DNA of 64,000 nucleotides from Sphingobacterium allocomposti. Its GTDB lineage: Bacteria; Bacteroidota; Bacteroidia; Sphingobacteriales; Sphingobacteriaceae. The notes under the pieces are model-generated. The model searched no databases, was not told where the DNA came from, and saw nothing but the letters and a program-made list of their open reading frames with translations. Shown in pieces: positions 8,180 to 15,642 of this stretch. The translations under genes and the position numbers were made by a program. The stretch lies in assembly GCF_008124885.1 (NCBI RefSeq), contig NZ_VNHX01000001.1, positions 310,001 through 374,000 of the forward strand, read 5' to 3'. Position 1 is the stretch's first letter; each line of letters opens with the position of its first letter.

Positions 8180-8334
8180 CCTTCGACAGGCTCAGGGTGA
8201 CATTGTTGAAGAGCCCCAGGTGACAAGGCCGACTCACAGGGACAAGGACTCTGACGGGATTTATACAGACCCTTCGACGGGCTCAGCCTGACATGGAGGT
8301 GGCCATCCGGCTATGGAGCTGTCAGTGTCATCCC
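8180..8334. repeat. two further copies of the REPIN-like repeat
   Basis: One copy is a single arm, CCTTCGACAGGCTCAGGGTGACA, at 8180-8202. The other, starting CTTCGACGGGCTCAGCC at 8272, runs through the CATCCGGCTATGGAG core to GTGTCATCC near 8334. They lie directly after the GIY-YIG reading frame, so the nuclease gene is flanked on both sides by the same element. Confidence 0.8.
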
Positions 8335-8422
8335 TCGGAAGCGGCGATAAAAAGAAAACAAACGTTCTGCTAAAACAGTTTAAGGACGACAGCGGGCGGA
8401 TTAGGACAACATATTTAAAAAA

Positions 8423-8665
8423 ATGGAATTACAAGGAGCACAGGAACCATTTGATGTGGAAATAGACGATATCGTTTATTCGATATTTCCGGAAGAGAAG
8501 GATGTTTTCATGGTTTTTAAGGAAGGAGAGGAGTATGTCAAAATTATTAAGGACGAGAACTCCTGGCTTAAGCTTAACCCTGAAACGGAACTTCCGATGT
8601 TCGGTATGGACGAGGAAATACAGGCTATCGGTCAAAAGATAAACGAGGCATTGGGCGGAGCCTGA
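8423..8665 (+). CDS. conserved hypothetical small acidic protein
   Basis: This 80-residue soluble acidic protein starts at ATG 8423. It alternates short strands (FDVEIDDIVYSIFPEE, FMVFKEGEEYVKIIKDEN) and ends in a helix (EEIQAIGQKINEALGGA). There is no signal peptide or membrane segment and I do not recognise a named domain. The composition and clean ORF support a real gene. It is convergent with rsmG, separated by a strong shared terminator. Confidence 0.6.
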   Translation: MELQGAQEPFDVEIDDIVYSIFPEEKDVFMVFKEGEEYVKIIKDENSWLKLNPETELPMFGMDEEIQAIGQKINEALGGA

Positions 8666-8687
8666 TAGCGGATGCCAGTTGATGAAA

Positions 8688-8720
8688 AGTGTATGTACCG
8701 GCTACATCGGTACATACACT
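8688..8720. terminator. bidirectional terminator overlapping the rsmG stop
   Basis: A perfect 13-bp stem (AGTGTATGTACCG at 8688-8700, complement at 8708-8720) encloses a 7-nt loop between convergent genes. The last codons of rsmG lie inside it. Confidence 0.7.
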
Positions 8721-9337
8721 ACATATTTTGTTTCGAAGAAATCCTCGGCGAAGAAGCTGGACAAGGGGTGTAGTTCAGCTTTTAATCTGGCCTCCCTGAC
8801 TTCATCTTTTAAATCGCCCCCTTTGAGGTAGAGGATACCATTGGGGATCCCGTTTTTATCTTTTTTGTCGAATTTATTCCTAATCCATGGGACAAACTCG
8901 GCTAAACGCGTAACAGCTCTTGAAACGACAAAATCATACTTTCCGTCGAGCTGTTCAGCCCGGATATGGTCTGCTTCTACGTTTGTAAGTCCTATTGCTT
9001 CGGCTACCTCACGGACTACTTTGATTTTCTTCCCTATGGAATCAACCAGATGAAACTTTACATCGGGAAAAACAATAGCTAAAGGAATTCCAGGGAAGCC
9101 GCCGCCTGTGCCAACATCCAGAACATGTGTCCCGGGGGTGAACTCCTTCACAAACCTGGCAATTCCTAAGGAATGCAGCACGTGGTGCAGGTACAGTTTA
9201 TCCATATCTTTTCTCGAGATGACATTGATCTGGTTGTTCCAGAACGGATAGACGTCTGCCAATTTGGCGAATTGCTCTTTTTGCCTGTCGGACAGATTTG
9301 GAAAGTAGCGGTAGATAATGTCAACTGTTGGATTCAT
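8702..9337 (-). CDS. rsmG: 16S rRNA (guanine(527)-N7)-methyltransferase RsmG
   Basis: The 211-residue GidB/RsmG methylates N7 of G527 in 16S rRNA. The SAM loop HVLDVGTGGGFPGIPLAI lies at about residues 71-88, preceded by the family segment NQINVISRKDMDKLYLHHVLHSL and followed by VVSRAVTRL. Length is normal. Loss of this enzyme is known to give low-level streptomycin resistance in several bacteria. The gene is followed upstream on the same strand by an unrelated glycosyltransferase gene about 33 bp away, so the two may be co-transcribed. Confidence 0.93.
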   Translation of the reverse strand: MNPTVDIIYRYFPNLSDRQKEQFAKLADVYPFWNNQINVISRKDMDKLYLHHVLHSLGIARFVKEFTPGTHVLDVGTGGGFPGIPLAIVFPDVKFHLVDSIGKKIKVVREVAEAIGLTNVEADHIRAEQLDGKYDFVVSRAVTRLAEFVPWIRNKFDKKDKNGIPNGILYLKGGDLKDEVREARLKAELHPLSSFFAEDFFETKYVVYVPM

Positions 9338-9370
9338 GCGTGTAATATGTATGCTGTTAAAGTAGGTCTC

Positions 9371-10516
9371 CTATTTCCAGGATTGCTGTTTTTTACTCCG
9401 GTTAAATAAACCGTTGATGCAAATATAGAAATAGTAGAGGATGTCTAGAAGAGGAAGCCAGACGAGAAGATCCCGTACCTGGAGCTTTTGATAGATATGG
9501 CTGAAAACGATGAACTGGCTGATAAGCCGCACCAGATAAATGGTTGTGGGCACAAACCAGAACTGGGGGTACACGCAAAGGCAGCCAACCAGCATCGTGT
9601 AAAACAGTAGGGATGATAGAAGCTGCACCGCCAGCATACGTTTATGTCTTCCCTTGTAGAGGACGGAAGCGCCGGCATGCCGGGCCTTTTGCTTATAATA
9701 ACTTTTCCACGTTCTCTTGGGTACGGAATATACGTGCGCATCAGGGTGGATCGCTATCTGCACATTGTCCGGGGTTGCATTGTGGTTGACGAATAGATCG
9801 TCGTCGCCCGACTTAATGTGCATATGCTTGTTAAACCCTTTGCCTTTAAAAAATATGGATCTTGTGTAGGCAAGGTTTCTGCCCACACCCATGTAGGCGT
9901 CGCCCTTTAATGCGTAAGCTAAATAGCTCATGGCCGTGTGCGACGTTTCAAAGCGTATGAGCTTATTGAGGAAGCCTTTTTCTTTAAAGTAGGGTGAATA
10001 ACCCAGGACGATTTCCGTGCCTGGTCCGAAGGCCCCTGCGATCTCGGCGAGCCAGGCATTGCTTTGGGGCAGACAATCTGCATCGGTAAACACGAGATGT
10101 TCGTACTTTGCAGCTTTAATTCCCATGGTCACCGCATATTTTTTCGTGTTTTTCAGGCGGATATACTCCTTGATCTCTACGATTTTCAGCTTATCGGGAT
10201 ATGTTGTCAACAGCTCTTTCAATAGCCAATGCGTGTCATCCTCGGAACAGTCGTCGACAAGTACGACTTCGAACTCGGTATAGTCCTGATCTAATACGGC
10301 TGGAAGGAACGTCTTGAGATTTTCCAATTCGTTGTGCGCACAGATGATTACGCTGACAGGCGGTTTAGCTTCGACGTCTTTATAGGATACAATCTTGTAG
10401 GATGCCAACCTTCCGTATACCGAAAAGAAGTAATACAGTTGTATGAGAAGCAACAGGAAGAGAACGCCCAGAGGCAGGTAGCCCAGATAAGGAAAAAAGT
10501 ATTCAAATTGTTCCAT
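9371..10516 (-). CDS. family 2 glycosyltransferase, membrane-anchored
   Basis: The 381-residue protein begins with a membrane helix (about 13-33). The GT-A domain follows: VSVIICAHNE at about 54-63, VVLVDDCSEDDT at about 84-95, and the metal/nucleotide-sugar motif FTDADCLPQ. Two or three C-terminal hydrophobic helices (about 295-365) follow, with the basic tail NRSKKQQSWK. This is the layout of processive or lipid-linked GT2 enzymes that make cell-surface glycans. Donor and acceptor are unknown. It faces tgt divergently across about 146 bp. Confidence 0.85.
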   Translation of the reverse strand: MEQFEYFFPYLGYLPLGVLFLLLLIQLYYFFSVYGRLASYKIVSYKDVEAKPPVSVIICAHNELENLKTFLPAVLDQDYTEFEVVLVDDCSEDDTHWLLKELLTTYPDKLKIVEIKEYIRLKNTKKYAVTMGIKAAKYEHLVFTDADCLPQSNAWLAEIAGAFGPGTEIVLGYSPYFKEKGFLNKLIRFETSHTAMSYLAYALKGDAYMGVGRNLAYTRSIFFKGKGFNKHMHIKSGDDDLFVNHNATPDNVQIAIHPDAHVYSVPKRTWKSYYKQKARHAGASVLYKGRHKRMLAVQLLSSLLFYTMLVGCLCVYPQFWFVPTTIYLVRLISQFIVFSHIYQKLQVRDLLVWLPLLDILYYFYICINGLFNRSKKQQSWK

Positions 10517-10614
10517 ACGGGGTCAAAGATACGGTGTTCTACGAAGATAAGCGGATCAATCGTTAAGTTTTATTAAGATTTCGGCAGGCGCTCGTTTCCT
10601 GACATTTTTTATCC

Positions 10615-10622
10615 TATTTTTG
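10615..10622 (+). promoter_or_regulatory. candidate -7 element of tgt
   Basis: TATTTTTG is an exact TAnnTTTG match 40 nt before the tgt start codon. No clear -33 box is seen at the expected distance. Confidence 0.4.
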
Positions 10623-10662
10623 CAGTGATTTTATCAAAGAGGATAGAGGGATAAACACACAT

Positions 10663-11793
10663 ATGAAATTTACGCTTCAAGCACAAGATAAAGGGTCTAA
10701 GGCTAGAGCTGGGATGCTGGAGACGGCGCACGGCCCTATTCAGACGCCGATTTTTATGCCGGTCGGTACTGCCGGAACGGTGAAGGCTGTCCATCAGCAC
10801 GAGCTGGTTCAGGATATACAGGCACAGATCATATTAGGCAACACGTATCACCTTTATCTCCGTCCGGGACTTGACGTTTTGCATAAAGCCGGCGGCCTGC
10901 ACAAGTTCAATCAATGGAGCGGTCCGATTTTGACAGACTCCGGAGGATACCAGGTGTATTCGCTGACGGAAGTCCGTAAGATCAGGGAGGAGGGTGTAAC
11001 GTTCCGATCCCATATTGACGGTTCGAAACATCTGTTTACGCCTGAAAACGTCATGGATACGCAGCGTGTAATAGGCGCGGATATCATCATGGCTTTCGAC
11101 GAATGTACGCCTTATCCATGCGAATACAGTTATGCAAGAAAGTCATTGGACATGACTCACCGCTGGCTGAAGCGATGTGTGGATCGTTTTGATAGCACAG
11201 AGCCCTTATACGGCTATGAACAGACATTATTCCCCATCGTTCAAGGATCGGTTTACAAAGATCTTCGGGAAAAATCGGCGGAAGTAATTGCGTCGTTTAA
11301 CAGGGATGGCAATGCCATCGGAGGTCTGTCTGTGGGCGAACCGGCAGAAGAGATGTATGCGATGACCGAGGTCGTGACGAACATATTGCCAGCAGATAAG
11401 CCGCGGTACCTGATGGGTGTGGGAACCCCGGTAAATATTTTAGAAAATATAGCGCTGGGTATCGACATGTTCGACTGTGTGATGCCCACGCGTAACGCCC
11501 GCAATGGGATGCTGTTCACAAAGAACGGCATTATCAACATCAAGAACGAAAAATGGAAAGACGACTTCTCGCCGATTGAGGCGGAAAGCGATCTGTTGGT
11601 AGACCAGATACATACAAAAGCGTATCTTCGCCACCTGATCAAATCGCAGGAAATCCTCGGCGCACAGATCGCTTCATTGCACAACCTCCATTTTTATTTG
11701 TGGCTCGTGAAGGAAGCAAGAGAGAAAATTCTGGAAGGCACCTTCTATGACTGGAAGGAGAAAATGGTAAAAGTTTTGGGGCAAAGGCTGTAA
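10663..11793 (+). CDS. tgt: queuine/preQ1 tRNA-guanine transglycosylase
   Basis: The 376-residue Tgt exchanges guanine 34 for the preQ1 base in tRNAs with a GUN anticodon. Substrate-binding LTDSGGYQVYSL, IVQGSVY and GGLSVGEPAEEM motifs and the DMFDCVMPTRNARNG nucleophile loop are intact. The zinc site is unusual: where proteobacterial enzymes have CxCxxC, this one has S309, L311 and D314, with only His340 (SLHNL) retained, so it probably does not bind zinc in the usual way. Similar Cys-less ends seem frequent in Bacteroidota from memory. The lptF-like gene follows 62 bp downstream. Confidence 0.93.
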   Translation: MKFTLQAQDKGSKARAGMLETAHGPIQTPIFMPVGTAGTVKAVHQHELVQDIQAQIILGNTYHLYLRPGLDVLHKAGGLHKFNQWSGPILTDSGGYQVYSLTEVRKIREEGVTFRSHIDGSKHLFTPENVMDTQRVIGADIIMAFDECTPYPCEYSYARKSLDMTHRWLKRCVDRFDSTEPLYGYEQTLFPIVQGSVYKDLREKSAEVIASFNRDGNAIGGLSVGEPAEEMYAMTEVVTNILPADKPRYLMGVGTPVNILENIALGIDMFDCVMPTRNARNGMLFTKNGIINIKNEKWKDDFSPIEAESDLLVDQIHTKAYLRHLIKSQEILGAQIASLHNLHFYLWLVKEAREKILEGTFYDWKEKMVKVLGQRL

Positions 11794-11855
11794 CCGCGAC
11801 CATAATCCGTTACTGACGACTGGCAAGCGGATCACGAATAAACAATACACGAGTA

Positions 11856-12938
11856 ATGAACATTATTGACCGTTATATCATTAAAAAATACCTGAGCACC
11901 TTCGTGTTCACGGTGGGTATTTTTATTATCGTGATCGTTGTATTTGATGTTTCGGAAAAGTTGGACGACTTTCTGAAGAACAAAGCCCCTATGTCGAAGG
12001 TCTTTCTGGAATACTATGCGTTGGGTAGCATCCCGTTTTTCCTGAACATGTTAACTCCGCTGATTAATTTCATTGCCGTGATCTTCTTTACATCGAAGAT
12101 GGCTGATCAGACGGAGGTAGTGCCTATTCTTAGCGGAGGGATGAGCTTTAACCGCTTTCTGCGTCCTTATATGATTGCCGCAGGCGTCATCTTCTCTTTC
12201 ACCATGGTCTCCAACCTCTACATTATTCCTTACACCAATAAGATCAAAGTTAATTTTGAGAATGTGTATGTGAAACCGCAGAAGGTCAGCTCGTCTACGT
12301 TGTCCACACATATGCAGATCGACTCGAATACCTATGTGTATATCGATAACTTTGATACGAAGCGTAACATAGGTTATAATTTTTCGTTGGAAAAATTTTC
12401 GGGCGATCAGATGATTGAGAAGCTGATGGCGCAACGGATTACGTGGGACTCGGTTGCTACAAAATGGAAAATTGAAGATTATACTGTCCGGAAAATCGAT
12501 GGATTGAAGGAAAGTATGGAAAAGGGAACGGCACGTGATACGACGTTGGACATGTTGCCGAGAGATTTCGAAGTATACGACAATGTCTTTACGGCGATGG
12601 ACACAAAGGAGCTCAACGACCGTATCCGCAAGGAAGAAACGAGAGGGACGGGCATGATGACGGATCTGCTTCTGGAGAAGTATAAACGTTACATAGGTCC
12701 TTTTTCCGCTTTCATCCTAACACTGATGGGGGTTTCCCTGTCGTCGAAGAAGGTCAGGGGAGGTATCGGATTGAGTTTAGGTATCGGCATCGCACTGAGC
12801 TTTACATTCATTGTGCTGGTGCAGTTCTCGACCATGTTTTCCTTAAAAGGAGGGCTACCGCCGCTCATTGCCATCCTGATTCCGAACGTTCTGTTTCTGG
12901 CGTTGGGGCTTTGGCTCAAATACAAGGCACCGAAATAA
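11856..12938 (+). CDS. LptF/LptG-family permease (YjgP/YjgQ)
   Basis: The 360-residue protein is an inner-membrane component of the lipopolysaccharide exporter, which with LptB extracts LPS toward the periplasmic bridge. Three N-terminal helices (about 15-35, 55-80, 100-125) begin with the family motif MNIIDRYIIKKYLSTFV. They are followed by a periplasmic jellyroll region (about 130-265) and three C-terminal helices (about 275-357). LptF and LptG cannot be told apart here. An OstA-like protein gene at 24875 belongs to the same pathway. Confidence 0.88.
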   Translation: MNIIDRYIIKKYLSTFVFTVGIFIIVIVVFDVSEKLDDFLKNKAPMSKVFLEYYALGSIPFFLNMLTPLINFIAVIFFTSKMADQTEVVPILSGGMSFNRFLRPYMIAAGVIFSFTMVSNLYIIPYTNKIKVNFENVYVKPQKVSSSTLSTHMQIDSNTYVYIDNFDTKRNIGYNFSLEKFSGDQMIEKLMAQRITWDSVATKWKIEDYTVRKIDGLKESMEKGTARDTTLDMLPRDFEVYDNVFTAMDTKELNDRIRKEETRGTGMMTDLLLEKYKRYIGPFSAFILTLMGVSLSSKKVRGGIGLSLGIGIALSFTFIVLVQFSTMFSLKGGLPPLIAILIPNVLFLALGLWLKYKAPK

Positions 12939-13004
12939 GTTATATGCACCGCTTCGTGTGCCGTAGCGGAAGTTTATCACCATGATGTTTATGTTTTAGG
13001 AAGG

Positions 13005-13916
13005 ATGAGCCGATTTTTTCTTAATAAGAATGTTCTTATTTTACATCTGACTGTATTAATCTGGGGTTTCACCGGCGTGCTGGGCGGTTTGATATCGATT
13101 TCTGCCCTGCATTTGGTCTGGTACCGTGTGCTTATCGCCGCCTTAACCCTGTTTGTTTACTTTATCCTGGCGGGTAAGTCGGTGCATGTTACGAAAAAGC
13201 AGCTTCTTCAGTTCCTGTCGGTGGGTGCCGTCGTGGGGCTTCACTGGGTGCTGTTTTTTCATGCCATCAAGATCTCAACCGTGTCGGTAACCTTGGTTAC
13301 TTTGTCGGCGACGACACTATTTACTTCCATACTGGAACCGGTGATTAACAAGCGGAAGATTTCTCTCGCGGATGTTGCCGTGGGACTGGTTATTGTATTC
13401 GGTATCTACCTTATTTTCAAGTTTGAGTTTCAATATGTGTTAGGTATCATTTGCGGGTTGTCCTGTGCGCTATGTGCCAGTGTATTTTCCATCCTAAATG
13501 CAAGGATGGTGAAGCATACCAGCCCCACGGTGATTACTTTTTATGAGATGCTGGGCGCTTTTCTTTGGGTGTCTGTCATGATGTTGGTTAGCGGCGATTT
13601 TAACGGAGAGATGTGGTTGCGGGGAACAGACTGGGCTTATCTGCTGCTGCTGGGCGTCGTTTGTACAGCCGTAGCTTATGTCCTCGGAGTGGCCGTCATG
13701 AAGGAATTAAGTGCGTTTATCGTCGCACTGACAACGAACATGGAGCCGGTATACGGAATCGTGCTGGCAGTGCTTATTCTGGGACATAAAGAGACGATGA
13801 GCACAGGGTTCTATTTAGGCGCACTCATCGTGCTGGGAGCCGTCTTTCTTTATCCTTATGTTAAAACCCGGATAGAGCACAGGGAGCGGAGCTTGGTGAA
13901 TAGGAAGCTACATTGA
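13005..13916 (+). CDS. EamA-family (DMT) transporter
   Basis: The 303-residue protein has ten predicted membrane helices in two EamA repeats (about 8-140 and 150-288). The second-repeat signature is GVVCTAVAYVLGVAVMKELS, followed by EPVYGIVLAVLILGHKE. Members export metabolites or amino acids; substrate not predictable. The C-terminus is a basic cytoplasmic tail (KTRIEHRERSLVNRKLH). It lies 66 bp after the LptF/G gene on the same strand but is functionally unrelated. Confidence 0.85.
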   Translation: MSRFFLNKNVLILHLTVLIWGFTGVLGGLISISALHLVWYRVLIAALTLFVYFILAGKSVHVTKKQLLQFLSVGAVVGLHWVLFFHAIKISTVSVTLVTLSATTLFTSILEPVINKRKISLADVAVGLVIVFGIYLIFKFEFQYVLGIICGLSCALCASVFSILNARMVKHTSPTVITFYEMLGAFLWVSVMMLVSGDFNGEMWLRGTDWAYLLLLGVVCTAVAYVLGVAVMKELSAFIVALTTNMEPVYGIVLAVLILGHKETMSTGFYLGALIVLGAVFLYPYVKTRIEHRERSLVNRKLH

Positions 13917-14108
13917 AACGAGGCATGAGCCGCACTTCATTTCGTCGCCGCCAAGGTTACGCTGTTGAAGGAGGTTCATCATGAAGAGCAGGTGCCTATG
14001 GATAAAAAAATGGAAAAAAGTATACCTCAGAGAACCTATTTTAATCCCCCCTTTGCCCGGCCTATAGGTTGACTAACAGTGGGTTTTGTCAGGGGGTATA
14101 AATAAAGA

Positions 14109-14130
14109 AAACCGGACCTGGTCCGGTTTT
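14109..14130. terminator. terminator between the EamA gene and gltD
   Basis: AAACCGGACC at 14109-14118 pairs with GGTCCGGTTT at 14120-14129, an almost loopless palindrome that would open to a 5-nt loop. T-rich sequence lies on either side, best for the minus-strand gltBD transcript (TTTTCTTTATT). Confidence 0.65.
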
Positions 14131-14155
14131 TCACTTTGTACTAAAGTATATGAAA

Positions 14156-15622
14156 TTAAGCGTATGAGACAGCTTTATCTTTGCGCTCAAGTTCGGAATA
14201 TCCCATCAGGTATTCGTCAACTTTCCTAGCGCATTCACGACCTTCGGAGATCGCCCAGACAACGAGCGACTGACCGCGACGCATATCGCCGGCCACAAAT
14301 ACTTTTTCCGCGGACGATTTGTATTCTCCTTCGGCAGCATCGACGTTTCCCCGTTCGTTGAGTTTCACGCCGAGCTGCTGCAAGAGGCCTTCGTGTTGTG
14401 GATGCAGAAAACCCATCGCGAGCGTTACCAGCTCACAAGGTATCTCCCGTTCGGAGCCTTCGACCTCCTTGAATTTTATTGGTCTGCCCAAAGCATCTGT
14501 TTCCCACTCCAGATCGACTACCAACGCGGCGCGTACATGTCCGTTGTCATCTCCAAGGAAAGCCTTGGTGCTGACGCTCCAAAAGCGCTGACATCCTTCT
14601 TCATGTGACGTCGTGGTCTTCAACAACATCGGGTAGGTTGGCCACGGCATGGCCTCAGTCCGTTCTTTCGGGGGCTGTGGCATTAACTCAAATTGTGTCA
14701 CACTTTTAGCGCCATGACGGTTGGACGTTCCTACACAATCAGAGCCTGTGTCGCCACCTCCGATAACCAATACATTTTTGCCTTCTGCATGTATTTCCTC
14801 TTCTTCGATCGGTGAGTTTCCTACCCGCTTGTTCTGCTGTTTCAGGAACTCCATCGCAAAGTGTACTCCTTTGAGTTCGCGTCCCGGAATCGGAAGGTTG
14901 CGGGGGATAGTTGATCCGCCGGCCAGGACGATAGCGTCGTACGCCTGCAGCTCGCCAGCAGGTACGTTAACGCCCACCTCGGCGTTAACCCTGAACTCAA
15001 TACCCGACTGTTTCATAACGTCGACACGACGATCGATAACCGACTTGTCCAATTTGAAATCTGGTATGCCGTAGCGGAGCAGCCCTCCGACCTTATCGTC
15101 CCGCTCGTAGACAACGACGTCATGCCCCGCTTTGTTAAGTTGGGCAGCGGCCGCCAGTCCGGCAGGGCCCGACCCTACAACAGCCACACGCTTGCCGGTT
15201 TTTATGTAGCTTTTGTTAGGCTGCACGTAGTTTTTGCTATACGCGATTTCGATAATATGTTTCTCAATTTCTTCGATTGCTACGGGCGACTTATTTATGC
15301 CCAGCACGCATGCAGCTTCGCACGGCGCTGGACATATCCTTCCCGTAAACTCGGGAAAGTTATTGGTTGAAACTAAGATATTATAGGCCTCTTCCCAACG
15401 ACCATCGTACACAGCATCATTGAATTCGGGAATGACATTACCCAGCGGGCATCCCGAATGACAGAAAGGAATGCCGCAATTCATACAGCGCGCTGCTTGA
15501 TTGTTGAGTTGATCGTCTGAATAACGATGTACAAATTCTTGATAGTTCTGTTTTCTGCTTTCTACAGACTCTTTCTGAGGAAGCGCTCTTTCAAATTCTA
15601 AAAATCCTGTTGGTTTTCCCAT
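14156..15622 (-). CDS. gltD: glutamate synthase (NADPH) small subunit
   Basis: The 488-residue GltD passes electrons from NADPH through FAD and iron-sulfur centres to GltB. Two N-terminal cysteine clusters bind 4Fe-4S (CMNCGIPFCHSGCPLG and CPAPCEAACVLG). The FAD-binding GSGPAGLAAAAQL follows at about 150 and the NADPH-binding GGGDTGSDC at about 287. The start has an unusually strong Shine-Dalgarno, GAGGAGG, 8-14 nt upstream, rare among genes here. It lies 20 bp after gltB in the same operon. Confidence 0.95.
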   Translation of the reverse strand: MGKPTGFLEFERALPQKESVESRKQNYQEFVHRYSDDQLNNQAARCMNCGIPFCHSGCPLGNVIPEFNDAVYDGRWEEAYNILVSTNNFPEFTGRICPAPCEAACVLGINKSPVAIEEIEKHIIEIAYSKNYVQPNKSYIKTGKRVAVVGSGPAGLAAAAQLNKAGHDVVVYERDDKVGGLLRYGIPDFKLDKSVIDRRVDVMKQSGIEFRVNAEVGVNVPAGELQAYDAIVLAGGSTIPRNLPIPGRELKGVHFAMEFLKQQNKRVGNSPIEEEEIHAEGKNVLVIGGGDTGSDCVGTSNRHGAKSVTQFELMPQPPKERTEAMPWPTYPMLLKTTTSHEEGCQRFWSVSTKAFLGDDNGHVRAALVVDLEWETDALGRPIKFKEVEGSEREIPCELVTLAMGFLHPQHEGLLQQLGVKLNERGNVDAAEGEYKSSAEKVFVAGDMRRGQSLVVWAISEGRECARKVDEYLMGYSELERKDKAVSYA

Positions 15623-15642
15623 GACTCTTTTCCTCCTCTATA

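Noticed and set aside
13981..14067. 28-codon ORF after a GGAGG-like sequence following the EamA gene
   Set aside because: Start and Shine-Dalgarno look plausible, but the peptide is compositionally odd (Lys/Trp/Pro-rich) without helix or family, and it lies just before a terminator. Evidence too thin.
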